NCBI GenBank assembly: GCA_019009955.1
Contig: CM032228.1
Location: 96,840,501-96,904,500 of the forward strand
Length of the DNA: 64,000 nucleotides
Direction of reading: 5' to 3'
DNA from: Riptortus pedestris
Taxonomy: Eukaryota > Arthropoda > Insecta > Hemiptera > Alydidae
The first letter of the stretch is position 1; each line of letters begins with the position of its first letter. Position numbers and translations under genes: made by a program. Below the pieces are notes generated by a model. The model made no database searches and was not told the origin of the DNA. It saw only the letters and a list, made by a program, of their open reading frames with translations. This document shows, piece by piece, positions 13,199 through 24,637 of the stretch.

Positions 13199-13199
<1 letters not shown>
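10560..13199 (+). mobile_element. Helitron copy 4, head-to-tail with copy 3, interrupted
   Basis: Begins right after the CTAG of copy 3 with TATATATATAAAATTGTAAC and ends with hairpin CCCGGGCGAAGCCGGG, TATCTGAG and CTAG at 13196-13199, followed by (TA)n. Helitron units are recognisable at 10600-11765 and from 13018 to the end. The middle is more diverged and includes a PIF/Harbinger-like fragment. It is the longest of the four copies. Confidence 0.7.
12350..13015 (+). pseudogene. PIF/Harbinger-like fragment with partial MADF (Myb/SANT-like) domain
   Basis: An ATG at 12602 opens MADLRQCSREFLTDFIALYE, then SFPCIWRVKSKEYSDRDKKG and EAYECLANKFKEIDATA, ending at 12802. The spacing of FI.LY...P.IW..KS.EY..R and AYE.L fits the MADF fold found in host regulators and in the second protein of PIF/Harbinger transposons. 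The leading sequence (GGCCGGTCCAGACGCTCCG at 12357) resembles Harbinger inverted ends, but no matching right end or 3-bp target duplication was found. The domain is cut short and no DDE transposase is present. It sits inside Helitron copy 4, so either it inserted there or the Helitron captured it. Confidence 0.5.

Positions 13200-13254
<55 letters not shown>
13200..13254. repeat. (TA)n microsatellite after Helitron copy 4
   Basis: A pure TA tract of about 55 bp begins at the T following CTAG and is then joined to HINE-like sequence. Confidence 0.95.
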
Positions 13255-13256
<2 letters not shown>

Positions 13257-13950
13257 TTTAATGCTCTAGTGGTCGCGGTGTTTGTCTTATCATTACCAAA
13301 CTTGACCTATAAGGGCTTTACCTAAAACTGAATATAAGGTTCGTAAAGAGCTGCAGTCAGACGGGGGCGTGGTTTAGATGGGTAATTTCAAAAATTATAA
13401 ATATCTCTGTTATTATGAGTCGGATAGAACCAATTTTATTATATAAAATATAATGTTGATATATACTTATTTTCTCTATCATGAATATTAACCGAGATAT
13501 ATGCATTTTTGTTTTTAGGTTTCGGCTTACGGTAAGCCCCCACTCTAACTCATGTCATATTAGCAATAAGCTGTTATATCATGAACCACTTTATTGGAAG
13601 CTTAAATACCCTACATTGTTTTCATTTACTTTGTAACTTACATGCAAATGCGGTGTGTGGTGTCGTCATCATTTAAGACTACGTTCTTTTCTCGAAAACT
13701 TTTATCTTGTCTATACAATTCTCGATATTTAACTGTTCTAGTCGACACTAAAGATCATTTTAGTTTTTGAATGAAACCAGACGAGGAATAGGGGGAAAAT
13801 TCACAATATCTGTTATTATCAGTTGTATTGAAAAATGTCACAGAACCAATTTTGTTAAACGATTGATAATCTACAACTGCTGTACTATACCTTTTGTCGT
13901 AGCTCAAATATTAAGCTTCTGCTCATAGGATTTTTGCTTAGAAATATAAA
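13255..13950 (+). mobile_element. two diverged partial HINE-like copies
   Basis: 13255-13530 matches the middle of family A (GCTCTAGTGGTCGC..., TATCTCTGTTATTATGAGTC, ATTAACCGAGATATATGCAT). 13680-13950 is a second, more decayed match (CTCGATATTTAACTGTT, TATCTGTTATTATCAG). Neither retains both ends. Confidence 0.45.
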
Positions 13951-14799
13951 ATATATGGTGAAATGCGGTCAATTGGGTGTTTGTTCAGCAGTTCCCATGA
14001 AATGAAGTAATTTAGCACATACCTTTGAATGAATACATTAATTATAATGCCAAAATTTATGACACGTATTCTGACGTCAGTTGAAATTTGGTCTGTTTGT
14101 TACAGTTTGTCAAGTACGCATCGGTAGGTGCCAACAGAGTTTTCTGTAAGGGGGTCATCTTCCATTTTAATAGTGCTGAAAGTTAAAGCATTTTGTAATG
14201 TTCTACATTCATATTTATCGCGCCAATTTCATAGATTTGTATGTATAGCCAAAGGCCGCAAATGGGAGGAATCGTATTAGGAGTAGGGGTTTACTGAAAT
14301 CTGAAAATGTTTTTCATTTACAACCAATTTATTTGCCTGCTGTTAAAAAGGTGATAGAGCGATATATATATAAAATACGAACTGTAAAAATAACTTGACT
14401 TACAAGACACGTTAATTAAAATTTCTCTTCAAGAATAACGATGGAAAAATTTGGGTTAATAGAGTTCGACATTGAAAATTCCATACACACACATTTGAAT
14501 TTGGGCACACCTCATTTGTCATTGACTAAGAAGGATGGCGAGTAAAGGACGTTTTGAAAAATCGTAACATAAGGGCAACCTTAAGAGCAAGAAATCAAAT
14601 GTGTGACATTAACTACATCAATTACTTTAAGGGAGTGTAAGTAATAAATGTCAACAATATATTTAACGAAGAAACGAGCATAATATTGATGTATGGTGCA
14701 AAATAGAATTGGTCGAAATACATTTAATTTATAACTTCATTTTTAATGAAAACAAGCTGCCTGAGCAATAAGTGAAATGGTTTGTAATTAGTTTTAAAT

Positions 14800-15150
14800 T
14801 ATCCTTCCTTCCAAAATGTTTAATAGCAGCTGACAAATGTAATTGCCTTATTGACCGAGAACCATTTCGATATTCTCTGGTCATTTCAATAAGGCTGTGT
14901 TTGTGTGCCGACGCAAGTGACAGGAAGAGAGAGAATGGGTAGTTTGAAGGGGACGAGAATTATGTTTAGCTATTAAATATTCTGGTGGGACTGTTGGAGA
15001 GGCAAGTGGCGAGTGTTGGGTAACCTTTCACAATGATTGGGTTATTGTGTTCCAGTGCCGTCATCAGGTGACAATGTGAGACAATGGCTACTCTCATCGA
15101 CCCACCCCCAACTAACTCTTTGTTAAATGAATCAGCCCCTGTCCGGCCTA
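14800..15150. promoter_or_regulatory. GC-balanced unique island (candidate regulatory element)
   Basis: Non-repetitive sequence with CAATAAGGC, CAGGTGACAATG and TGACAAATGTAATTG pieces, flanked by AT-rich DNA. No reading frame of note. Confidence 0.25.
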
Positions 15151-16149
15151 TACTTCCTAGTTAGGCTTATAAATTGCTAAAATTCATACCGAACGGTCTT
15201 TCACAAATCAGTCTTAACAAAAAAAAAATCTTTTTTTATGTTTTTTTTCTGAGAGTAATACATTTCTTCAATTGAAGACTATACAAAATAAATTTGATGT
15301 GGGCACCACATGACTTCCTATGGGGGCCTTGTACACCTTTGGAATTAAATTAACAACATTTTTGGTTTCATTTCATTTAAAATTATTTCATTTGAAATTG
15401 ATAAACGATATCTCCGGTCCAATGGATCAAATTGAAAAATGTCATTGAACATAATTTATAGATCTTTTTTACAATTTTATTTTACTTCCAATACTAACAT
15501 TTTTTATTTTCATCCTCCCTTAAAGCTCTGCTCCCCCTTAGTCGATTTCGATCAAAATAGGAGGCACACTAGATGTCAGAACAATCCCAAATATAACATT
15601 TCAACATACAAAGGTCAAGCCATTTTTGAGTGTGCGAGGAACGTACAGACGTCAGGCCCAAACAATGGGTTCACGGAGGGGGAACACACATAATTCAGTT
15701 GAAATCTGAAAGTATTGCTTTCGACCTTTAGTAGCTAATTCTTATAAGGGAAAGGGAAAACTACACTACTAAGCTAGCCATCAGCGAGACATTACTATAC
15801 AATAAGCTTACTATTTTTACAGAATGGATCTAAAGTTGGATAAACCTAAAAGATAATCACTTATGGACAATAATGAGCTCAACATCTGAGTTGTGGGCAA
15901 AACCTCTGGACGAGAAAAAGTAGTACTCGACCTAGAATAGGTTACACACCCGGAAAACAAATGTAACAGAGAACTAAAGGATATCGACCACTTTGTAGAC
16001 ATTGCAAGAGAGACTTGTCTATTAAACGTTTATTCACTCGTGGGTATCTATATATACCATGTGACACAATTGAATTAGTTATTAGCCGAAGCCAATATAT
16101 TACCAATATTTTTTATATATTTAAAACATATAATCATTTACAAAAAAAA

Positions 16150-16747
16150 GTCCGTCACGCAGGGGCTGCGTAAACTAAGCAGATTTCCCACGTGAAGTTT
16201 TACAATAGAGAAATTTCAAGAGCCGAGCAGTTAAGGAAACGGCCGAACTAGCTTTTGGCGGGAAAGTCACTCGTCCGTTAGCCGCCCAGATTTTATAAAA
16301 ATGCAAATATCTCGGTTAATATTCAAGATTGAGAATAAATGTACGTAACAATATTTATAGTAAATTTAATTTTCAATAAGATTGATTCTGTAAACTTTTT
16401 CGATCCGACGTATAGTAACGGAGATATTTCGAATTTTCGAAAATCCTCCCCTCTAAACCCCTCCCCACCCACCGGTCCGATTTTAGCCGTTAACGAACTT
16501 GATCTTTCTTTTTACATAAAACGACTAAATATCGAGTTTGGTAACGATCAAACAAAAATTGCGACCGCTAGAGCGGCAACATATACCGTATATATATGTA
16601 TATATATATATATATATATATACAGTTTTGAAAGGACCTCATTTTCATCATCTACTAGGTAGGATCGATGGACATTTGAAGAAAAATTTCGAAAATTCCG
16701 TCATGAGTACAACTTCAATAGCTGATTTCCCTTAAGGGAAATCTGCT
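16150..16747 (-). mobile_element. HINE/Helentron-like repeat, copy A3 (near full length)
   Basis: Read on the minus strand it starts AGCAGATTTCCCTTAAGGGA (16747) and ends with the hairpin ACGCAGCCCCTGCGT plus GACGGAC at 16150. A (TA)n tract lies at 16588-16621. It is a clear inverted relative of the copies at 2.4, 23.8 and 30.2 kb. Confidence 0.65.
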
Positions 16748-17322
16748 AATATCTAACAGCATACATCAATTCTACGCATCCATTTTGTAACTTAACAATA
16801 AAATATTTTAAATATAAAGATCAAAAATGTCTGTAACTTTACCCAATTTATGAAACGATCAAAGTGTTTTGTAAACTAATTCACGTCACCAAACCATAGC
16901 GAAAAGCAAAACAAGAGAAACATATGAGAAAGTCAAGGAAATATCGAGCAATCTTACCAATGCTTGTTGAAGTAGTCAGGTTTCTAATCGTCAGAGATGC
17001 GGAATGCCTTATAGATTATTGTATAGATCAATAATAAGAAGATAATTCGGATTCAGTCTTTGGACGATGCATGAGTTAGTTAAAGCTGAAATAAAACGTG
17101 AGCATTTTGGAAAATATTCATTGGGCAGATATAAATCTTGATTGAAACCTCAAAAACAAATGTATAGTGGTTCTTGAGACAGTAGTCAGTAGAAGCAGAA
17201 GAAATGTAGTATAACATAAGAGAAATGGGGGTAAATGCCTCGGCCTACTGTGATTCAGTGCTGGATGGAGATGGAGTAGGGGTGCAGGTGCCTGGTTGCC
17301 AGATGTTGCCTGCTCACTTAGA

Positions 17323-17434
17323 TTAACTTTTTCCGTTCCCCAGTGATCCCACGATGCCGTTTGACTCAAAGGAATTACCCGTGACGGCTGAGGACACCCA
17401 ACTGGAATTCTTAAAATCAGCAGTCCTTAGATCT
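17323..17434 (-). CDS. candidate 3'-terminal coding exon, gene unknown
   Basis: On the minus strand a good acceptor (cttaatctgctacag) is followed by 36 codons to a TAA at 17323-17325. Part of the peptide reads NSSWVSSAVTGNSFESNGIV. G/C-ending codons (GTG, GCC, GTC, ATC) are unusual for this AT-rich DNA, and the surroundings carry no repeat. It could be the last exon of fussel, 14.6 kb downstream of exon 5. Its acceptor phase (2) does not match the exon 5 donor (0), so at least one more exon would be needed. It may also be chance. Confidence 0.25.
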
Positions 17435-19829
17435 CTGTAGCAGATTAAGAGCCAAGTCGGAGTAAGTAATGTTTTTTTAAGTAAACCAGACCCCAATAAC
17501 CTCAGGTTTAAAGAGGAAAAAGAACGGTGCCATTAGTAATGCATGGCTTCTCTCAGGAGGTTAATAGTTTGGGCTTAAAGAAAATTGTCTTTAAAAAACT
17601 CGTTTTCCATTGTAATAAAACATTCAATTCCAGTAAAAATGAATTACAATTTTATTTCTTCATGAAGCGAAATTTATATTTAATAATGTGTGATATGGAA
17701 ACTACTCGTCCTGTCACGAATAGCCAAGCCTTTTGGGTGTCCTTGAATTATTACATATGTCTCAATTATGCTTCAAAAAATCGTCTGAGTGGAAAATTGA
17801 ATGGAATTATGTTTCCCAACCTGGTTGCTCCAATCTGTGAAATTTGTAATATAGTCATCACTTCCATTAATGTATGAACCATACAAATAAGAAATGCTAC
17901 CAAGTATTCCACGGCTTCAAGAACGACACATTAATAAAAAAAGAATTTATGAAAAAAAAACCTTTATCTTCGTTCTTTTATTCGCCAATGAAAAACGTAG
18001 GAAGTTATGTATCTATTACTGCAATAAACAATTAAAAAGAAAGGCTTGGAAGAAAAAATATAGTGTAGATATTGTATTGTATGGCGTCTATATCATTAAT
18101 TACATTTCTTCATACAATGCTTAAGCCAGGACGTTTTGTAATTCATATACTAGATTATACCAATGAACCTACCAATACTGTATAGAACATGTTTTACTGC
18201 TTGAACAATGGTATTTAATGGAACAAAAACATTGATAAAATTAACTCCGAAAATTGTTATTAACCCACCATACAACCCTCAAGATGCCGAAAATGAAACC
18301 CATTTAATGTTTTGTTTATATTACAAATTTTTCTTGAGTGTTGATCATTAAAAAAACTGAATAACCAACCGTTCCTTGTGAAAGTACAAAATCACTGCAA
18401 AGTTGGTTGACAGAAGAGGTAAAATTTAAAAGAAGCGGAAAGTCGTACGTTATCAGCGCGAACATTCAGTAGATTAGAGTAATCTTCAGTGGTATTTATG
18501 GTCCCATCTATACCCATTTTGGCTTATTTTATGAAAATGCGTAGTAGATCCATAATATAAGAGTAATTAAACGTAATTCTCACTGTTAATATTTAAATTT
18601 TTCAATAATTATTTTACTGAAGTACGATCCTTTATTATTCGGGTAATTCGGAGATCCTGTTTTTGAGGCTCAATTAATTAAGATCTTAAGAGATCTTTGC
18701 TTCTTTCCTAGAGGAAATTCGTTAAAATGAAAAGAAAAAAATATAACAAAGTTACCAGTTTGTAGATTTAAGAACAAATAGGTAAATCTGTTAACAAAAC
18801 AAAATAAAAATGGGAAGTCTTTCCCCACGAATATCTACATGAATAAAATCTGACATTCTATTTAAATTTGAGGGACATATTATTTTGGTCGTCTCAGATC
18901 ACTAAAAACAAATGCAATCTGTCCGTACGTTAAAAATTCAATCACATAAAAATATTATGAAAAATAATAATGAGTTTACGCAAATTATATAATTTCTATA
19001 GTATGGCTATATGACATTTCTAAAAATGACAAAGCAGAAATTCAAGGTACGATCATAAATTGTCTTTTGAATCTACTTTTCATACGAGAATATTCTGGAA
19101 GTGAAGGACTTTTTAAATTAGGAAAGAAAAAAATCGTCTTTCTCCACAAATTGAATATTATCTGAAAGCACTTTCTGCAACTCAAGCCACGATCTTCAGA
19201 ACTTATGATGTGCTCACTTTCACTGCAGAGGGAAGGAAGTGGTGGGTTCCACTAATTTTTCTTAGGAATTTCCCAACCTAGATTTCAGCACTAAAAAGCT
19301 ATGTTGAAGAATGACAGTTTTGAATTCTAAGTTTTGATTTTTGCTTCCCGCGATGTATGGCTTGTAATACATGCGGATGGCAGGGTGGAACTAAAGACGT
19401 TATTCCTCAGATAAATGGAAGTGGCACGGATAATGTGTACTATTCATTCGTCAGTTTAACGGTAGCCAGAATATACGTTGAAGTCAAAAAGTAAATTGGT
19501 CACTAAGTCTGTTCCTATTGACTTAATCCGAGAAATGTGAATAATATGTTGTTCTTCGAAAATCAGTTTTTTACATTGATTTCCGGTCATCATCTCGTTC
19601 TTAGGCTACCATTGTTAATGGCTGAACGAAATTGGGACTTTTTTTTTGTATAAGGAAAAAGGCAATATTCGCACTTTCATAGTATGAATTCAAAAAAAAA
19701 AAAACTATTTCAGGCTGTATTTATTTTAATTTTGGGAGTCGACAGAACTCCATCTTACATAACTTATCCAATGAAAAAGTATCAAGGATGTTTATTGTAG
19801 ATTTGTTGCTGGTAAGCATGCTTAACACC
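17435..19829. other. AT-rich DNA without a supported gene
   Basis: The longest frames (17527-17877 and 17894-18124) are Lys/Asn/Ile/Phe-rich with no domain and look like chance. No repeats recognised. Confidence 0.5.
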
Positions 19830-20045
19830 TGGGCGACCATTTATTCTCTTGCCTGGTTCAAGCCCAGCAAGACAGGCTGACCCTTGACTGTGAAAAGCAA
19901 TTTGTTCCACATCTGAAGACTGGCACAGTTAATGGGAAGCTAGGGGAGACAGGCAGTCTCCTGGGAGGTACGGGTTAAACAAAGCAACTCCCATTCTTTA
20001 ACCTTCAGCTCAGGGGTTCTTGTCAATTAATTACTCTTCTTAATT
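19830..20045. promoter_or_regulatory. GC-balanced unique island (candidate regulatory element)
   Basis: About 215 bp with AGGCTGACCCTTGAC, GGGAAGCTAGGGGAG and CAATTAATTACTC-type sites. A minus-strand frame here is too short to call. Confidence 0.25.
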
Positions 20046-20479
20046 GACGTAAATATGTTAACTGTTATTCAGGGCAATTGATTATGTTGTTATTATTCAA
20101 AATATTTGCCAGGGGATCTGTTGAGCAATAAACTACTACTACTAAATTTGGTTGATAAGCAAAAGAAGCATGAAAGAAAATACCACTCTTAAAACTCACG
20201 GAATAATCATCGTTTAAAAACATAGTTAAATGGGCACTGGCAAAAATTCGAACGTGGCGTAAACTAAGCGGCTTCATTTTGTTGTTAGTACGTAATCTTA
20301 TTAATGTTTCATATCAAACGATACTCAACGAACTCGAACTCTGTAAATGTGTGAAAAAAAATGTATATTTTTTGTAATATATAGGAGAATTTCTTAAAAA
20401 GTGACGTTTCTTCATAACCATTCCTTTAAAGACATTCCTCTATTTTTAAAACCAAAAAAAAAGTGTTGTATATTTACAT

Positions 20480-20650
20480 CAGGGATTCCCAAACTATTTA
20501 GAGTAAGAGACCTCTTTTCCAAAATGAACTGATACCTCAGACTCCCATAGCCAAATTACTTTAAAAATCATATCTCTAGTTCTTTTTCCTATTGATACAA
20601 AATGCTTACCAATTTAAAAATTTTGTGGATGGTTAAGTTAGTAAACTAGA
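20480..20650 (+). mobile_element. hAT-like left end
   Basis: CAGGGATTCCCAAACTATTT followed by GAGACCTCTTTTCC resembles the widespread hAT terminus of the form CAG-GGTTCCCAAAC. The right end and target duplication were not located. Confidence 0.4.
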
Positions 20651-21361
20651 AATCATTTTCTCATCAAAATTTAACAAATAAAATAGACATAAAATTTCCT
20701 AAATACCAAATATAATTAATATTAATTGATACAAATTACGTAAAAATACTTAAATAGGCAATTATTATTTGGGGAAAAAACGTAGTAATGATAAAAAACG
20801 AATTTCAAAAAGCAAATCAACTTTGAACCTAAAGCAAGCTTGTTATATAGTAAAATATCAGGTGAATGTTTGGATTTCAATGTGATCATGATCTCATTCG
20901 TGGTAAATCGCTTATATGCGTCAAATAGCCGAGCAAGGCAAAATGTGTCTGAAAGACTCATACGCTCGAACTCAATATCTTGTACGAATGTGTCCACGCT
21001 CTCTTACTCGTCGAATTATTCATCTTGAACGAACTTGTCCATACTTATTATTTAATAGTACTACAATGATACTCCCTTCTAAAATATTTGTCATTCTTAT
21101 AACAATTTGGTACACGTAACACAACTTATATGTATGTTGAAAGTGTCAAATAAGAGCTTGTGTTAATTAATAGGGGTCGACTTCTGTTTTCTTACTTACT
21201 CTTCTTTCTTACTTATGAGGAGAATTATGCATTAATGCTTAATTGAACTTCAACTATAGTTCTCGAGCTGGGAGGTATAATGTGTATAAAATTTAAAATT
21301 CTACTATTAATAGTTTTTATGATAATAATAAATTTATTAGTCTTAATAAACAAAGTAAACG

Positions 21362-21464
21362 TAGTCATGGATTCGAACCCCCATGTGGGCAATAGATAAT
21401 TATTTAGTGAAAATTAAATAAAATCACTAAATGAAATCCTTAGTCATCCTGGCCAGAAAAAAAC
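21362..21464 (+). repeat. SINE fragment with B box, beside the mariner relic
   Basis: Plus strand GGATTCGAACCCCCATG (B-box-like) is followed by GGGCAATAGATAATTATTTA GTGA and CTAAATGAAATCCTTAG, matching the head-body junction of the 56.3-kb SINE. It stops at the mariner relic. Confidence 0.55.
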
Positions 21465-21640
21465 TTACTGGAACAGGAGGTAGTCCGATAGAGCAAGGTC
21501 CTGAGAATACTGTGGATGTGGCAAAACATCCCAGCCAAGTTGCCTTAATTGCTTCGTCCCCATACACGTCACATATCTTTCGGTGGGCCTCGGCAGCTTG
21601 CCACAACTGGAATCTGATTTACATTCAGTTTTGTTTCTGC
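21465..21640 (-). pseudogene. mariner transposase relic with internal deletion
   Basis: On the minus strand AEAHRKICDVYGDEAI (about 21595-21550) matches the N-terminal helix-turn-helix region of mariner transposases. It is followed at once, in another frame, by LGWDVLPHPQYSQDL ALSDYLLFQ (about 21548-21466), the C-terminal stretch with the last catalytic Asp of the D34D triad. Some 200 residues between them, including the first two catalytic Asp residues, are missing. The remaining Pro/Asp motif is also altered. It is an internally deleted mariner, long dead. Confidence 0.75.
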
Positions 21641-22142
21641 GCCCCCCAATCAAAACTGAAAGTCAGCGCCAATGCATAAATGATTTAATAAGGAGTCATA
21701 CTCGTATATTGAGGAAATTAATTATTTTTCCGAGTACAGTTCAGTACTGTATTTGTGCTAGGAAAATAAAATCCTCGACAAATTTGAAATAGAGCGCCGT
21801 CATTACTATGACGCCCACGACATATTTTAAATCACCTTCATTTCCGTTTTTCCATCATTGGTAAATACGTTACATGGTATTTAATCGGTTCATAAAACTT
21901 TTTGTGATGAATTAGGTTTTCTCAAACATTTCAGGCGTAGAAGTGGGCAACAGAAAGCTTCAAACGACAAAATACAAGTTTGTCCGTTCATAAGCCAGTT
22001 AAAATAAAATAATAATTGTACTAAATGACTAGATTAACGAAAATGGACATGTAGGGATATTTGATATGTGATATATCAACGATTTTCCATTTCACCCTTT
22101 TTCGCAAGTCCCATCCTTCGCGGTCCCATATGGGCTATAGTA

Positions 22143-22147
22143 TTATA

Positions 22148-22187
<40 letters not shown>
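22143..22187. repeat. (TA)n microsatellite
   Basis: About 45 bp of TA repeats lie between unique AT-rich DNA and the retroposon-like block at 22190. Confidence 0.95.
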
Positions 22188-22188
<1 letters not shown>

Positions 22189-22189
22189 A

Positions 22190-22565
22190 GGGGCGCGTGT
22201 GGAGGTGTTAAGGTGTAGGCCAAGGGAGAACATTAGTTTCTTGAGTTCGCTACTAGTTGTGCTTATGGATCTGAGGGAGACTATCGAGTATATACGTCTA
22301 ACAGCCCCTCCGGATGACTAACCATTATGACTCTCCCGTTCACAGGTAGGATGACAGTGTGAAACGACCACAGACCTTCCGGTCTGCAACGGCAATGGGG
22401 CCCGTCAGTCTACTGGAGACAACTCATCCCAGGTCCTCCTTGGTTAGCGGGCGTTGTACATTGAGTTGATCACTCACTACGTAAGAACTCAGCTCACGGA
22501 TCCCTCGAGTTTCGCTCTAGGTTGGATAAAGATCTCAAAGGTCTATAGTGCCAACCAAAAAAAAA
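22190..22565 (+). repeat. retroposon-like GC-richer block ending in an A-run
   Basis: A 375-bp block of about 50% GC starts right after a (TA)n tract (22143-22187) and ends GTGCCAACC followed by A10. The A-run and abrupt composition suggest the 3' end of a retroposed sequence. No family was recognised and no coding frame is convincing. Confidence 0.35.
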
Positions 22566-22569
22566 ATTA

Positions 22570-22695
22570 TATTAGAAAGGACCTCATTTGATTTATGTAC
22601 CACGTAGGGTCGGTGGACGTTTGCAAAATGGTTTGAAAAACCCCGATTTTCCAATGTGAGTCAATATTTATTGGCCACTATTGATTAATAGGCTT
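22570..22695 (-). mobile_element. HINE-like 5' fragment, copy A4
   Basis: A diverged match to the 5' 120 bp of family A (AAAGGACCTCATTTGATTTA, TAGGGTCGGTGGACGTTTG), without the terminal AGCAGATTTCCC. It follows the A-rich end of the retroposon-like sequence at 22190-22565. Confidence 0.45.
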
Positions 22696-22974
22696 TCTAA
22701 TGTATGTATGTTACGTTTGAAATACTTATGAAATTGTTGCCTTCAATAAGAATTCGGAACCCACACAATGAACTACATATATACACACACAAACTTTGTT
22801 TGTATCTAATTCGTCAGCTAACAGAATTACGTTGCATACTAGAAGGACAAACATATGACTTCGAAAGGTATGTCCGAAGTAATATATTTTACTAATAAAA
22901 TAATAACACATTTTATTAATTGATTAATTGGCAAAAAGTTACGGAGTTAGTAGAATCAATAGCCTAGAATGAGA

Positions 22975-23300
22975 CAGACCTGAGAGTTAAACACAGAACG
23001 ATGGGATGGCATTTACAGTTAAGGGTCCAAAGGAGTGAATGCAGGGTCCAAGAGAAGGGCTTAGCCAAATGTCGCCCTGACATTTCGCCGAGGTCCTTAC
23101 ATTGTGTAAGATTGTCCGACCGGTCCCATGATTAAGTTCTCTACATCATTACTTAGAGGTCACCCTCCGTTTTTTCCAGGAGGGTGACTCCCTCTCTTTC
23201 TCCCGCTCACTACCCAAATCCATTGTTTAACTAGATCATTATCGTTAATGGCAACTTTACTCCCTAGCCGAAGATTAAATTAACCATGAAGGGATTTTTT
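22975..23300. promoter_or_regulatory. GC-balanced unique island (candidate regulatory element)
   Basis: Carries GGTCACCCTCC...GGAGGGTGACTCC, an inverted pair around a T-rich loop at 23159-23189, and AGCCGAAGATTAAATTAACC. No gene. Confidence 0.3.
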
Positions 23301-23767
23301 TCTCCTTAAAAATATCGATCGGGCCTAAATCTTTTCTCACAGAAAGGGTTTGCTTAAAGTATGGAAACTCACTCACCTTTATATATTTATTGTCTTCATT
23401 TGCAAATAATGCAAGGAAATGTAATTATAATGTACGTTGTATACAGGACACAATGCTAAGACATTGACGCACAGGACACACTAGATCAACACATTCAGAT
23501 CTAATGAGCAGGAAAGATCAAGCTATATGTCGGTATTGCAACAGAATGCTTACTGTAAAACACATTAACTGATTGCACACAAGTAATAACGTGCACATGG
23601 TCCAAACATTTATGCGAACTACTAGCCGACAGTAGCCAACTTAAAGATGATGTTTTTATGTATTTAAGAACCAATGGATTCTTTGATGAAATATAAAGCC
23701 AATTCGTTATCGTTATGTAAAATTATATCGTCGTATCGTCCAGTTTACCTCCTTATACTTTTTTTTT

Positions 23768-23932
23768 AGCAGATTTCCCTTAAGGGAAATCAGCTATTGA
23801 GGTCGTACTCATGACGTGAATTTCGAAAAATTTCTTCAAATGTCCATCGATCCAGGAGATGACGAAAATGAGGTCCGTTCAAAATTATATGTATATATAT
23901 ATATATATATCAAACAAAAATAACTATATATA

Positions 23933-23980
<48 letters not shown>

Positions 23981-24637
23981 CTGTTAACGCTCTAGCGTTC
24001 GCAATTTTTGTTTGATCGTTACCAAACTCGGAATTTAATCGTTTTATGTAAAAAGAAAGATCAAGTTCGTTAATGGCTGAAATTGGACCAGTGGGAGGGG
24101 GGGTTTAGAGGGGGAATATTTGAAAATTTAAAATATCTCCGTTAGTATGCGTCGGATCGAATTATTGTATAGAACCAATCTTATTGCAAATTAAATTTAC
24201 TATAAATATTGTTTAAATTTATTCTCTATCTTGAATATTAACCGAGATATTTGCATTTTTATGAAGTCTGTGAGACGTGGTCGGGTATAGTTCGGATTAG
24301 GTCGGCCATTTTCGTAACCGGTCGGCTCAGGTGGAAGCTCCTTCTAACCTTACCTTACCTTCGTTACTTTGTGAGATTTATGCAAATATGTTCTGTTCAT
24401 CCTCCCGCCCCCCCTTCTTTAGTTCTTGGACTACTAAAATTTGAGTTATTAAAATAGAAATTATTCTTACATTTCTGAAGCCCTTTCAGTGGGGAATTTA
24501 TTTTAATTAACTGAAAGATTTCTCATTACCGTTTGTATTTAATCATGGTGGTGTTGTGTTACCAGTATGCAGATTTCTCTATTGTAAAACTTCACATGGG
24601 AAATCTGCTTAGTTTACGCAGCCCCTGCGTGACGGAC
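23768..24637 (+). mobile_element. HINE/Helentron-like repeat, copy A5 (full length)
   Basis: Starts AGCAGATTTCCCTTAAGGGA (with perfect palindrome TTTCCCTTAAGGGAAA), has two (TA)n tracts (23888-23912 and 23937-23976), and ends GGGAAATCTGCT ... ACGCAGCCCCTGCGT GACGGAC. It is one of the best copies for defining the family. Confidence 0.68.
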
